The position numbers were made by a program, and so were the translations under genes. From positions 792,501 through 856,500 of the forward strand of contig JAEMWC010000157.1 of the NCBI GenBank assembly GCA_016490735.1: 64,000 nt of DNA. Direction: 5' to 3'. Under the pieces are notes generated by a model, which worked only from the letters and a program-made list of their open reading frames with translations, ran no database searches and had not been told where the DNA came from. Positions 1 through 12,071 of this stretch are shown piece after piece. Every line of letters begins with the position of its first letter. The first letter of the stretch is position 1. The DNA is from Pachyseris speciosa (lineage: Eukaryota > Cnidaria > Anthozoa > Scleractinia > Pachyseridae).

Positions 1-812
1 CATGATATTCATTCTGTAGCGGGCAGAAAAGTATTTTTAAAGCAAATTCGAAGTTAATTTTAATAGTTATTAAATACGTATGGTAGGTCTCAAGTTATAA
101 ATTTAATATTTTATATTTTACATCGATTATCGGATATCATTTTACTCTTTTTTGTTTTGTGGAGTACCATAAAACTAGCAAAAGCTAAGTGCGTTTCCAC
201 GTTAAATAAATGAAGTATATAACAGGGATACTCGAAAAGCTAACCTCGACTGTCATCTTACTTTTTCCCGATACTGCCTCTGGGGAGAAAGGGAACCTCT
301 TAACCTGCCACAAGGTCCTTGTACATATGTGTTGAATTAAAGGAGGGGCGTATCCCGATTTAGAGCCAAGAGAACCATGAACAGTAGGAGAGGAGGGGGC
401 ACTGAGGAAGCAAGAGTTTCGCGGGCGGGAGCAAGGCGAGAAAGGAGGATGGAATCCCCCCTCCCCGCAATAAAGTAAGGGAAGCGGAAGAACAGGGTAC
501 AGGAAGCGGGTTGTTTAGACCCTCTACCCCTCCCCCTTATAAAGGTTGGTTGGTTGGTTGGTTGGTTTAGACGCTACGATTTTTGCTAGCGACTATCGCA
601 CTTAACGAAAGCAGTGTACGATAATCAAACATTTTGTGCAACTGGCGCCATTGAACTTTGGTCTACGATTGCCGTAGCGATTTACAAATCGTGGTTTTCT
701 TTGAAAGAAACAAGTGGTATCTCAGTTTATAATTTCAAATTGTGTACTATTCATTGTAAAGTGATAATTAACTCAAAACATGGCAGCTGAGGGGTGAATG
801 GGGTACCTGAAT
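1..812. other. Non-coding stretch, no gene seen
   Basis: No open frame with recognisable protein similarity. It holds a short (GGTT)n microsatellite near 543-567 and purine-rich sequence near 380-500. Nothing else could be identified. Confidence 0.5.
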
Positions 813-912
813 GGGGGAACGGTGAATTTTCTTCTCGAAAATCTCAGTGTTTCCCGAGACGAAGTCGAGGAAAACATTGAGATTCGAGGGAAACAAAATT
901 CACTGTTCCCCA
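813..912. repeat. Short imperfect hairpin (MITE-like)
   Basis: The left end TGGGGGAACGGTGAATTTT is matched in inverse orientation by AAAATTCACTGTTCCCCA, and the interior (CTCGAAAATCTCAGTGTTT against AACATTGAGATTCGAG) also folds back. It is about 100 bp with no coding capacity. This looks like a miniature inverted-repeat element. Family unknown. Confidence 0.5.
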
Positions 913-1251
913 AGGGACCAGTCATTAAGTGATTTGTTATATAGAAAAATATGGGTCAAACAGGTAGAAAACAAAAATAAAAGTAAATTTTGAACAACGC
1001 CCTGAGATTCCAGCTACAACATCAGGCAATCTTCAACTGCAGACTCTGATCACGGGCAACAGTGGTCAACTTTTCGCGGGTAACAGAGAACTGTTTCCCC
1101 TTTGACGTCATAGTTTTCGCAATGTTGCCCACTCATGGCATCTGGTGGGGAACAGTTTCATTATTAGATGTCATGTGACCACGAACTAGCCAATGAATGG
1201 GCGCGCTGTAGTGGAAAAAACGCCAGCATCAGTAAAAAGAGTAAAAAGGCA

Positions 1252-1525
1252 TAAAACATTTCCCTCTTGCAGTGTTTTATACGGTGTCAATCGTTACAAC
1301 AATTTAGTTACCCGCTGAATACAAGGCCAATTTATATTATTTATGCCAGTTTTAACAAATCTATTCTAAATTACGCCCGATCAAAGTCTTCCAAAAGGTA
1401 AATTTTCCTCTGGCAGTGTTTAATATCGTGTTAAACTGCCACATCAATTTGGCTACCCACAGAATGCAAATACAAGTTACATTATTTATGCCGAAGTTAA
1501 CAAATCTCTTTTAAAATTATGCCCA
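1252..1525. repeat. Diverged tandem duplication, about 145 bp unit
   Basis: Two diverged copies lie head to tail. Shared words are TTTTCCCTCTTGCAGTG / TTTTCCTCTGGCAGTG, TTATATTATTTATGCC / TTACATTATTTATGCC and TTAACAAATCT. It sits just downstream (in minus-strand sense) of the pentraxin-like pseudogene. The unit has no recognised function. Confidence 0.5.
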
Positions 1526-1559
1526 CAATGTTTACTGCATCGCAAACACGATGGAAACC

Positions 1560-2756
1560 TTAGATGTAGCCAAAGCACCCAGCTGGCATCACAGTGGGAG
1601 GGTAGCCTTTGGTTGCTATACTTAATCTGAAGTCAGCCCATCTCTCAGCACATCTCTCCCATCCCAGCCAGGCAACATTTTGACATCTTCTTGATTGTTG
1701 GTGATGCCACGACATACGACCAGACATTCATGCATTCGTCAACGTCCCTTGGAGAGACTGAGTAGCGTCGAACCCTGCTGCCAAATCGTCTTGCTCCTGC
1801 CCAGTATCAACGCACCTCCAGCGTGAATGGTGTAACCAGTTTTTAGGCCTTTTCCTGTGTTTGCCAATTCTCCATCCTTGTAGATGTTCCATTTGGCTAT
1901 CGCTGTTCCTCCAAGTTACACAGATCTGGTGGAATTTACCATCGTTGACTGCCACACCCGTGGCACTACGAAAGGGAAAATCTCGTTACTTGCGAAAGGT
2001 TTTTAAACTATATAGTAATAATGACCATACACTAAACAAATGTCACTGTTGTGTTCTGGGAATTTCAATCTCATTTTAAAGTAGTCATGGAAAGAAAACT
2101 CCTCATAAAATTTGGTATTCAGATTGCCACCGGCCGAGCTATTAGAGGAAACTAAGGAAAAATGAGACTCGTGTCAAACCTCTGCAATACTGGTGCTTAA
2201 AATTGCTGTACCAACTAAGCTAACAAGACAACAAGACTGCGGCTTGCCATTTAGTTGGTTCCTAATTAATAAACCCGTAAGTGATGAAGCTAGAAACGAA
2301 TGTGAATATGTGAAAATCATGTATTGAACTGCAGATGAAAGGCCTTTTGATATTTCGAGAACTGAACTGTCTCTTGTTCAATATGATGTGATTTTGAAAG
2401 TTCAAAGTAATGTTAGTGGGAGTTTAGATTTCTTCAAACTACCATCAAGAACATTTTCAAATAAATTAAACTTCACTGAATAAGTCGTTGCTTCAAGCTT
2501 GTCGCAAAGTGGGAATGTAATTGTACTATTAAACAATTAACTTACACGGCCGAATTGCCGACACAAAGAGTTAAGCGCCCAGGGACGTCAATGAGAAGTT
2601 CATTATCCAAGGCATCGGTTGCCGCGTAGCTAAATGGCGTGCCTTTTATTAAAGTTGTCTTTATCCAGAAGCAGACTGTAAATTGCGTCAATTCGCGCAT
2701 GCCCGAGATATGCACGTAGTCAGTGACTCCCTGTTGAGGAAACTCCAGGGCGAAGT
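1560..2756 (-). pseudogene. Pentraxin-domain gene, broken (two exons)
   Basis: Pentraxins are secreted, calcium-binding lectin-like proteins used in innate recognition. The upstream exon (2756 to 2546, minus) has a polypyrimidine tract plus AG before it and GTAAGT after it. It encodes a pentraxin N-terminal half with the words DYVHISGM, FTVCFWIKT and NELLIDVPG. The downstream exon (1965 to 1560) starts after TTTCGTAG. The junction keeps frame and leads into DGKFHQICVTW, the conserved core. After that the similarity hops between frames: WNIYKDGELANTGKGL in one frame, then GFDATQSLQGTLTNA in another, then NVW, then RWADFR ahead of a TAA at 1560-1562. At least three or four small indels are needed, so I call it a pseudogene; uncorrected long-read errors are the alternative. 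The expected first exon, ending in phase 1, is not adjacent; see the exon at 28914-28980. Confidence 0.75.
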
Positions 2757-2869
2757 CTGAAAAAAGAAAAATGAGGGAGAGAGTATTAATTAAGGCTGTC
2801 ACTAGGCAGCAGCAATGAACTACTGCTGACTGATCCTTTTAAATGAAAAACATACGTGCCGTGAGTGAG

Positions 2870-3175
2870 AATCGAACCCGCGTCCCCCTGGTTACTAGCC
2901 GGGTGTGTGCTAACTACTGCACCACCACGACAACCCTGTTGGAAACAAAGCAATCAGTGAAGATATTGGTTGGATTTCTTCTTCTTGATACAAAAAGTAT
3001 AATTAATTAGCTGGTAGCCTGTGAATCTCCGTTGAGTGATCCGATGTATGCCCTGTTCCTGAATGTTAAATAATGCCGGGGAACTCCGTGGCTAACCAAT
3101 ATCTTCACTGATTGCTCTGGTGCCAACAGGGTTGTCGTGACGGTGCAGTGGTTAGCACACCCGACTAGTAACCAA
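2870..3175. mobile_element. Pair of inverted tRNA-derived SINE-like heads
   Basis: On the minus strand at about 2866-2940 there is a tRNA-like stretch with an A-box-like TGGTGCAGTAGTTAGCAC and a B-box-like GGTTCGATTCTC. A second copy in plus orientation lies at about 3130-3175 (GGTGCAGTGGTTAGCAC). Flanks containing CAATCAGTGAAGATATTGGTT are also inverted between 2951-2975 and 3095-3120. The acceptor stem pairs poorly, so this is a tRNA-derived repeat rather than a tRNA gene. The head-to-head arrangement forms a potential cruciform. Confidence 0.5.
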
Positions 3176-3540
3176 ATTCCTCTCCAGGGGCCTCTGAATA
3201 ATCGTAATTAAGGTCATATAAAAATCCCAAAGCAGGGCCCTCAACCGTTTGCGTGCCAAGTCAGTGCTATTTATTGAACCAAATTTGGGGCAATAAATAG
3301 TCTGGGACTCTTAACGTCTTTATATATGGAGTTATTATGAAAATGTCTGCTGTCTTGATATACTGGGGACTCAAGCTTAAGTGCCACGTGGTGCACTTGG
3401 GTTGCTGTTTTTTATCGAGTGAGTGGAATCGCTTGAATTTAGTGCAATTGTCGGTTTTAGACTGGTTTTCTGAGCCATTTTCCATTGCAGAAGCCCCCAT
3501 GCTGGCATCATTAAGCTAGAAAGTGGGTAGAGGCGAGCCT

Positions 3541-3561
3541 TAAAAAAAAAAAAAAAAAAAA
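3541..3561. repeat. Poly(A) run
   Basis: About 21 consecutive A residues. This may be the tail of an unrecognised retroposon; no target-site duplication was identified. Confidence 0.6.
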
Positions 3562-3820
3562 ACAGAGGTGAGAGGTGGTTTCATGTTGACGGAGATGGCC
3601 GTTGACGGCCGAAAAATTAGTATTCTAGCCCTTGTTGCCAAACGAACAGTGTCATACAGCAGAAATCAGGAGTATTAGGCAATCTCTTAGCCGTGGAAAT
3701 GAGAAGACACACCTGTTGGTGCAATCCACTTGTTATCATGACTTGGTGATTAAAGCTAAACAAAAGGAAACCAAAGCAAGAGTGGTGTAGTTATGTGGAC
3801 ATATATGTCCCGCTGGTACG

Positions 3821-4745
3821 TTAAGGGCTAATGCGATTTTTGGAGCGGAATTCACGCCTTTTGTTAAGGCCATGTGGATTAAGCGTGAATAGTTGTGTCA
3901 TCCAATAAGCTTCTCTGGTAAGTAGTAGCTGGTCCAAATGTAAAATAGTTTGTGAAGATGTAAATTGTTCAATGATAATAAAACTCATTTGAGAAATGCC
4001 ACGTTGGGAGCTATTGTAACGATCCACCAATTCACATGTTCTTCTATTGTTAAGCATACTTGATTTGTGGTTGCGGTAACTTATTTTAAATTCAGTCGAT
4101 ATAGAACCCACATATTGCAAAGTACATTTACGGCACGTTGCTAGGTAAATCACATTTTTGGACCAACATGGCAGTTTTTGACGGGTGGGATACTGTTTGC
4201 CTGTGGCCGAGCTTTAGAATTTGGGAGCTTCAAGTAAGAAATTTTGATACAGGTCACACCTTTTTTGCCACATTTAAAACATCCGCCCTCTTCAGCTTTC
4301 TGATTTCCGACAGAGCTTGGCCGAAGAAGGGGTTTACCTCGGTGTAAAAGCCTGCCGCGACGTTTTCTTTGTTTTATGGGGTATTGTTATGCTGTACGCT
4401 ATTGTTTAGAATGTTTCGTTTTCTTTGCTTTACGTCATTCGGGATTTTCAGAAGTTTTTACACCGAGGTAGAGCCGAGATTTAGATGGTGCTAAAACTTC
4501 TTTGAGGTTTTTGGTTTGACGGTAAGCAGGGTAAACAGATTTAGCTGGAAAAATCTGCGATACGAGGGGTAGATCGTAATAAATGAAACTGCTTCCTGAT
4601 AATGTTTTGAATGTCTGGCAAAATAGGATTATAATCGAGCACTAGAGGGAAAATGTCCTTGTTGGTTTTAACCTGTTTGCTTAGAAATACTGATCTTGGA
4701 ATTTTAAGAGCGTTATCAATCTGTTTGTCAACTAAATCTGACTAG
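3821..4745 (-). mobile_element. Penelope-like element fragment with GIY-YIG domain
   Basis: PLEs carry a reverse transcriptase followed by a GIY-YIG endonuclease. Reading the minus strand from 4745 down, one frame gives a linker-like segment (VDKQIDNALKIPRS, then VLDYNPILPDI) typical of the region after the RT. The segment then passes a stretch with CFKCGKKG in another frame. It ends in the GIY-YIG part (MIYLATCRKCTLQYVGS) and a conserved tail near LNPHGLNKRREF. Stops and frame changes make it inactive. About 135 bp near 4330-4473 is bounded by inverted words GTTTACCTCGGTGTAAAA and TTTTACACCGAGGTAGAG, so a small hairpin element appears inserted. The RT core is missing (5' truncation). Confidence 0.7.
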
Positions 4746-7040
4746 CTTCTAGGGCGGGGACGTGTGTTCCTGTCCCGCTCAGAGCATAAGAATTTTTCTT
4801 TCAATTAAATTGTCATTTGGAAGTTGACCGTCTTTGGTCTACTTTGAATTCTATAAATATTTCACCAAATCTTGGACTATTAATCACTTATTTACCATTC
4901 TGAGGGCAAAAGAGGCGCTGTTGGCTCAAGAGAATTTAACTTCTCTATTAATTGTATTTGTCTGCTCTTGCCCGCCTGCAAATTGCTTGTTGATCCAACG
5001 TTATCTGATTGAAAGAAAAAATAACAATTTGGGAGGCCCACGTAATAGTCCCATCCATTACTTGAATCAGCTGTGTTGCCAGCTTGGTTGTCCTGGTAGT
5101 GTTGTGGTGATCACAACCGACTAGCTTCTAGGGGACGTGGGTTCAAATCCCACTCAGGGCAAAAGAAGTTATTTATATATAGCTGAACCTTTCAAAAGTA
5201 CGCTGATGAAAATTTGAGGGGTTTTAGAAGTTTCTTTACCAATACCTCCGTTAATGAATGAGACTTAAAATTTAGGCCCCGTTTATGAGAATACAGCGCC
5301 TGGCAAAGGGAAATGAAATTGACCTAACGTGTGACATGAAAATGTTGTGGGCGTGAAAGCGTCGATTTGTTCAAATGTCGCTCACCCGTCGGTCTTGAAG
5401 AGAGCAAAGTTAGCTTTCGAATTAGCGGCATCGATTTACGCGAAGTCTAACAGCATTTTCAGTCGAACGTCGCGATGGCTAGCAAGTTTCACAGCTAATT
5501 CTTGGTGAATTTTATTCGAGTAAATTATCGCGACCGGAAATAAGTCATTATGACACTTACAGACTACCAAATCACTGCGGTATTAACGAACGGTAAGGGC
5601 AAAGGCGGAAACTAGTCAAAAACCAAAAACTGATACATATCCACTTAAAAAAAAATGCATCCATAAACATAGCAAACGGTTTGTCCAAAGAAAGAACTTC
5701 GTCCTCCAAGTTTGAGCTACTCTTTCCTCCCATTTATGGTAAACTGTTCCGTGACCCTTTTTGGTGAGCTGCAAGATGCCTCGGTAAAGTGAATGCCCTT
5801 GACGCGTTGAATCATTTTGTTTTTCAACCACACAATCCCGCTACGCCAGGCGTAATGTAAGTCGATCCAAGTTTTAAGCTCTTCCTTTTTTCACTCGAAA
5901 ATTCACCTTCCTGAGTATCTTTTAAAATTAGCTCTTGATCTTCACGCCTTTTTAGCGAATGCATGAGCCACAATTCAGCCGAATTCCCGATTTTAGACTA
6001 AAACACAACTTTCACTTTCATGGTTTCTGAACTTTGATGGTTTGACATTTTGACAGCTTTAATCGTGTTTAACCAATAAAATGTTTTGAGCCATTCTAAC
6101 AAGGATTGTGTTTGGTCTGTTTAAGCGTACCTTATGAGAGCACAGATGCACGTCTGACGCATCCCGCCTGACGCCACTCGTAGGATTTGGAAAATGGAGT
6201 GTTCCGAAAATTTTAGTCGAATGGGTGTGGAAATTAAGAATATCTTTATTATAAAACAAATAAAAAAGCCTTAACTCAAGAAGTAGTTAGAAGCCTGCGG
6301 CTCGTGCTTCTGGCACTGCTTGTGCAAGCCTTGTTGACAGAGGTAGATAAGTGATGGAGCATTTTTTTGAAAACGCAAAATGTTGGATGTAAATTCAGAC
6401 TAAATTATGGTGAAGAAGTAGGATTTTCATTCAGGAAATGCTTCTTCAAACTTTCGAAGCAGAGGAAAAGGGGAAATATCCATTTTTCGGACGGACAAAT
6501 TTAGGGCATGATATCAGCGTTCACATTCTCTTTTACTGATCTCATTATATTTGTCATTGCACCTGAGTTGGGAGAGTGTGCTTAAGTAACGAGGTCTAAC
6601 AACACATCATCCATGGTGATTATTTTCTTTACTTTCATAACCTATATACTTGATTAAGTAGCTAAATTGTAAGGAGAAAGTTGATGGTGGTCAGTTCTAG
6701 GGATCTAAGCTATACAACGGTCTGTGAACAAAAAACCTAATCCTTAAAGTTTCTGTTTAAATAATAACGTGTAATACTCCCGAGTTGGTCAGCTTTGTAA
6801 ACTCAACCTATAATACCATGTCTTTAAAACAGCACCAAAATATAGTTATATTAATGACTAACCTGGTGGGCAGCTGGCAATGCCAGTGATAACACCAAAC
6901 TTCGTTTTCTTCAACTGTGGAGATTACAACAAACAGCGTCATAAATTTCACATTCATGCTTACCACTAGCTGACTTAAATCACTTCTCCTACTTTGGCAA
7001 CATCTATCATTAAACACCCTCACGCCATCTAAATGGTTAC
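4746..7040. other. Non-coding stretch with one tRNA-derived repeat
   Basis: Apart from the tRNA-like segment at 5090-5160 (listed separately) I see no gene here. The open frames at 4834-5124, 5616-5831, 6059-6259 and 6808-7023 are short, with no family motif or plausible splice frame. Confidence 0.45.
5090..5160 (+). mobile_element. tRNA-derived SINE-like fragment
   Basis: It contains an A-box-like TAGTGTTGTGGTGATCAC and a strong B-box GGTTCAAATCCCACTC at tRNA-like spacing, but the acceptor stem does not close. A partial relative with the same variable-arm words (GACTAGCTTCTAGGG) lies at about 4738-4790. It is most likely the polymerase III promoter head of a SINE. Confidence 0.5.
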
Positions 7041-7044
7041 ACGT

Positions 7045-7960
7045 ATAAATAAGGATTCCACCCCACCATTATTGGTAACATCTATCAATAATGCTTCTAT
7101 CCCCATAAACATTGTTGAAAAGTACCAATAAGTAACCTCCCCATCTACATTGGTAGCATGTATCAATAAGGTCCCCACACCCATCCACAGTGGAAACTTG
7201 TATCAATATTGATACCACACCCATCTCTATCAGTAACATATATGAATAAGGACCCCACCCCCATCTTCTTTGGTAACATGTATCAATAAGGACCTCACTC
7301 CCATCGACAGTGTAACATTCATCAATAAGGAACCTACCCCCATCCACAGTGGTAACATGTATCAATAAGGACCTCACCCCCATCCACAGTCGTAACATTC
7401 ATCAATAAGGAACCTACTCCCATCCACAGTGGTAACATGTATCAATAAGGACCTCACCCCCATCGAGAGTGTAACATTCATCAATAAGGAACCTACCCCC
7501 ATCCACAGTGGTAACATGTATCAATAAGGACCTCACCCCCATCCACAGTGGTAACATTCATCAATAAGGAACCTACCCCCATCCACAGTGGTAACATGTA
7601 CCAATAAGGACCTCACCCCCATCTCCATTGGTAACATGAATTAATAAGGAACCAACCCCATCCACAGTGGTAACATGTATCAATAAGGACGCCACCCCAA
7701 TCTCCATTGGTAACATGTATTAATAAGGAATCCACCCCAGTCAACATTGGTAACATGTATTAATAAGGATCCCATCCCTATCTACACTGGTAACATTCAT
7801 CAATAAGGAACCCAAACCCCATCCACAGTGGTATCATGAATCAATAAGGACCCCATTCCCAACTACATTGGCAACATGTATTGATAAAGAGCCCTCCCCC
7901 ATCTACATTGGTCGCATTCATTAATAAGGACTCATCCCTATCAACATGTACATTGGTGAC
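7045..7960. repeat. Minisatellite, about 40 bp unit, over 20 copies
   Basis: The unit is close to CCCATCCACAGTGGTAACAT followed by GTATCAATAAGGACCTCACC. Copies alternate between 'ATGTATCAATAAGGACCTC' and 'ATTCATCAATAAGGAACCT' variants, suggesting a higher-order dimer of about 80 bp in the centre (about 7300-7600). Divergence rises toward both ends, as expected for unequal exchange. The minus-strand open frame at 7069-7398 is an artefact of the repeat. Confidence 0.9.
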
Positions 7961-9395
7961 ATTCATGAACCCCTCACATCAACGAGGTTCCCCCGTCCGG
8001 TAAAGACAAATATATTCGTGAAAACACGGCCTAATTTGCATGATGACACGTTTCAATGTTTAACAATGCATTGCTCCCTTATTTTGATACAACACTCGGG
8101 AAGAGAGATTCCACTCATACTCCGTTTGATCGCACGTTTTCTTCAGCATAGAAGCAAAAGCCGTGGTATGCGGTAGTTTTTCAATCGACCTTACCAAAAC
8201 GACAGAATTTTGAATAGATCTTATTGATTTTGGTGACATTTCATTGTAGACATAAATTATCAGTCCCAACGCAAAACAAGCGTATAACTTCTTTGATTAG
8301 TTCATCGAAATAAAGATAACTAGCTGCAGAAATACAGAGGTTAGGCTACAAGCAAGTAGTTGCGAGTGAGAAATTATTTTTGTTCTTACCCTGTAATGAA
8401 ATGATCCTTCAGCCTTTCCAAGTGAATCGAAATGACCCCAACTCCCATGCAGTACAAAGTTTCAAGAAATGAATGGTATGAGAAATTCATGCTATCGGTA
8501 GTTGAAGTAAGCTTATCTGGTTGGTTAGCGGTGACATCACCCGTCAAGGATTGGTCGAGGCAGGAGCTAAGGAGATTTCATTGATAATTAGGGGACGTCA
8601 AGTTCATTTCTAACAAGGTTACGATGTTTGATAAGGGACAAGCTTCTGAAAGGCAAACACGTTGTTTCCCAGTCCCGGTTATCCTTGTGAGTCACACACG
8701 GTCCTAGAATCCAGTGCTCGAAATTTATGGCAGGTTGTCCTCGTTTCGAATACAGGGCGAGCAAAGACGTGAAAGCTGTTCCCTTCATAGCACGTTTCTT
8801 ACTATTCGAATCGGGACGACTATTCTGTAATTCGGTTGTGTCTAATTCTCTGCCGACAACTTTGTGTCACCACCACTTTGAGTCACGATCAAAATCCGTT
8901 CATTTCTGTTCAGTCAGAAAATCGCCTTTTATCTTTTTAATTTCCTGGGGGGTGGGGGGGGGGGGGCTGAGCTCCGTTATTTTGCCTTATTGAATGTATA
9001 CCGCCAAAGAAGGTATGGTTTTGGTATGGGGCCTTCAATCTTCAAAAACATGGTATAAAATATCGCTACTTAGTGCCTTGAACAGGGTGTATTTCTCGAA
9101 CGGAAGCCTTGAACAGAGCCTAAACCTTGGCGGTGTGCGGCCTATATGTGTGGCACCATTTTTCAAAATCTAATTCTATGATGTCAGTTATAAACAAAAC
9201 ACACTTTCTGTATGTGAACTGAAAACCACATCAGAGTCACGAGATAAAGACTCCTGTCTTAACAGGTTAGCGAAATGAAGGGATTTTGCCTTGAACAGGC
9301 TAGGCTTTGAAGCCCCTCGGCGGCACACCCCAACCTTCCCTTAAGTGTCCCCCCGGGGGGGGGGGGATCACTCAGTCTGTTGCACTACTTTTCTT
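7961..9395. other. Non-coding stretch with G-rich tracts
   Basis: No recognised gene. G-rich runs occur at about 8948-8966 and 9353-9366. Short open frames at 7946-8176 and 8727-8993 show no domain. The phrases GGTATGGTTTTGGTATGG and CCTTGAACAG recur near 9010-9300. Confidence 0.4.
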
Positions 9396-10480
9396 AATAT
9401 CCTAAAAAAGCGTAAGAAAAATACGTCTCCATTTTCATCGGTAACAAAGTCAAAATGGTGCCAAGGGATCGATTGGAGTGACGGCGTACCATTCACCAGG
9501 AGCCAGCCAATGGAGTCTCACTACAAGTGATCGCGGCTGCTTTTGTAACCAGGAGAAATGGTTTAAGGAGACAGACTGAATGACATGCAAGAATCTCTCC
9601 GCCGAGCCTGTTCTCGTGTCAATTTTGCCGCTCTCCACAATCTGAACGCTCTCTTTCCCGAGTATTTTCCCGCGATCGTTTTCCAGTTGGAGGCGTGCTT
9701 TCTGCAAAATTGTTTAGCGAAGATCGTTTAACCTCTTCAAGATAATAATTTGTGCCGCGGAAAGGTACAACGAAAGCTTGAAGACAAATCCGTTCGTTGC
9801 AATAGACTTGTGCAGGCACGGTTTGGGTGCATCTTTGTTAGACGCGTCTGTTTAGTAATTTTCCATTGTAACGCATACTATGTTAATTTCGCCAGAAAAT
9901 TAGTTACTCTGCTGTGTTGCTTGTCGTAAAAGGAAACAAAAAGCGTGCCTTCTAAACGGGATGGGATCGGAGCGACTGCGTACACTTCAGCGAAGAGCAA
10001 GCACGGAGTCTCACGTTAAAGGATCGCGAATCCCATCGCATGCAGGAGAAATCGTTAAAGGAGATAGATAACAAGAAGCAAGAATCTCCCTGCCACGAGA
10101 TTCTCTCTGGGATCGTTTCTAGGTCGAGGCATGGTTCCTGAAAAATTGGTCTGCGAAGATTGCTCCACGTAATCAAGATAATATGGTGTGCAGAGAATCT
10201 TTTAAACAGGGATGCTTCTGCCGGTTTCCGCGGCAGTTTCAGGTAGACTGTTATTTTTCTGTGTTGCCGGTGAACAAATTAATTACATACCTGATGTCTG
10301 CCAGTACATAGTAAATTGTTTCAAAATTATGGATTATTGACACCCAAACATATGGCTCTCAGTCTTTTTCTGGTTGGAAACAAATCTCAGTAAAGGGTGA
10401 ACATTTTTAATTCGTTTATAGCCGCATCCTTCGACCGACTGGGCTACCTCCTTTGTAAACGGATGTCGAGGTCAGTTAAA
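9396..10480. repeat. Dispersed repeat family, two adjacent copies
   Basis: Copy 1 (about 9396-9830) and copy 2 (about 9930-10480) share ordered words: GATCGGAGCGAC / GATTGGAGTGAC, GGAGTCTCA, GATCGCG, CAGGAGAAATGGTT and GCAAGAATCTC. Copy 2 also has the end block GGATGCTTCTGCCGGTTTCC and GCCGCATCCTTCGACCGAC. Related copies lie at 16.04-16.68, 16.80-16.96 (inverted) and 19.23-20.13 kb. No protein is encoded. It may be a long terminal repeat or a non-autonomous DNA element. Confidence 0.6.
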
Positions 10481-10968
10481 CGTTCTGGCCTCTTAAGAGC
10501 GACTTGCTGTATCGGTCACCCATACCTATGCAAGATAGAAAAAAATCGATTTTCTGAAAATTTGTCAGGAAGAAGGTGTTTACTAACTTGTTTTATAACT
10601 GTAACTTTGAAGTTGTTTGGATTTTTATTTTCTTCTCCAGACGGCATTTTGTATTTTGCCCCTAAAAGAGCCAAACTCGGCCCTGAAATAGCACTTTTTG
10701 CGAACGCTAGCAGGCCAAATTATTGCGTCTAGCTGGATAAGCTAACCCATATTATTAAAATATAATGTTTTAGTAGTTATTTCGTGTTGTCAGATCCACA
10801 TTTAATACGAACTTGAATTTTTAACAAATTTTCAAAATTATAATTAGGTCAAATTCATGGACCAAAAAGTCAATCTGGTACATGGATTTACCTCCCAAAA
10901 CTATTTTTCTGGATAAACATATCACTTCATTTTGCTTTTTATCGCAAATCTAGCTTGGGTAAGTAACA

Positions 10969-12071
10969 CGCAAAAATTTGACAGCGTCTTGAAACCAGGC
11001 ACTTGAGCTAATCGCTTGACATTTTGACCTTTCACGCCGCGATTATTATCTCGAACACTGACCCTGAAATGTTCGCCTGTGGGTCTTAATTCCGGTGAAA
11101 TAGTTGTTTTAAGCCTCCAGATATCAGATATTGCAATTGAAAGACATTTTGTAGCCGCAAACGAGTATATTTAGCAAAGGCTTATTTTGAATAATTAAGC
11201 CTAAACATTGGCGGTTAGCGAGCACAGACAATGCACGCAACAAAATGTCGCTTTATAAATCGTTATCGAGAATAATCTTTAGGAAAACTAGAAGAATAAA
11301 TAGTTGAATAACTACTTGGAGTTATTTCTTACCTTAATCTCGGCTATCTTGATAAGAAATGGTAACATTACTTTAAGCTACTTTTCGTGGCGTGACGAAG
11401 CACTCGGATTACATAGTAACCATTGACACAGGGTTCGCAAGCTAATGGATGATTCGATTCGTTTTGTTTTTCGTTCGGTTATCGTCAGTCGGTGTCGGCA
11501 TTACAATTACATTTTCACAACCTCCATGGTGACCCGCCAATTAGCCATGTTCTAAACGAGTGAGGGCCTGGGAATGAGTTTTAAAATTTATCGATTGCAA
11601 AAGAATTGTTAACACTGCATGAAAGAGCATCTCAAAAATGGTCACCTTACCAACTTTGACGTTGTTCAGTTGAATTGGAGGTGAAACAAAAGCTTTTGAA
11701 AATTGTGAAAATTAGAGACTTCATGGTTTGGAGGGACAAACGTTCCGAAATAGAGACATTTGTATGGGATTTTTTAAAGATTTTAATGCATGTCAACTGA
11801 CGACTTTTCAACCAAACATGGTCAAACTTGCTGAAAGTACTTATTTTGAGATACCCTTTCATATGAGAATCGATTTAGTTCAATGCCATTGATTTTCAAT
11901 GAGGTTTGGATTCGTTCCCAGGCCCTTACTTGTTTAGAACATGGCCAATTCTGTTAAGTACTATTATAATAGTTCCTAGTGACTGATGAATCCCCGCTAG
12001 ACAGTTCAGCCTCTTGAAAGCTGCATATGGGTGAGATATCAAGTGAGATATCTATTATTTCTGGGTGTAAC
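10969..12071. mobile_element. Left long inverted arm of a 4.25 kb element
   Basis: From CGCAAAAATTTGACAGCGTC to CTGGGTGTAAC this segment is the inverted counterpart of 14533-15217. Paired words include GACAGCGTCTTGAAACCAGG with its inverse near 15190, and GATTACATAGTAACCATTGA with its inverse near 14760. The arm is 1103 bp only because a 402 bp hairpin element (11543-11944) is inserted. Without it the arms are about 700 and 685 bp. A third, partial, direct copy of the ACTTGGAGTTATTTCTTACC block lies just inside, at 12080-12140. Confidence 0.8.
11543..11944. mobile_element. 402 bp MITE with 6 bp target duplication
   Basis: The ends carry inverted CCATGTTCTAAAC and GTTTAGAACATGG, extending inward about 30 bp (GAGGGCCTGGGAA and its inverse). 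CCAATT occurs on both flanks (11537-11542 and 11945-11950). The undamaged opposite arm near 14640 shows the empty site with a single copy, which makes the insertion boundaries secure. No coding content; the open frame at 11647-11862 has no similarity I recognise. Confidence 0.8.

Noticed and set aside
7069..7398. 109 aa minus-strand frame with VDGG...LIDTCYQ repeats
   Set aside because: It is a translation of the minisatellite; the period and stops change with repeat variants.
7045..7960. CRISPR-like regular array
   Set aside because: The repeated part fills the whole unit with no unique spacers, and the genome is eukaryotic.
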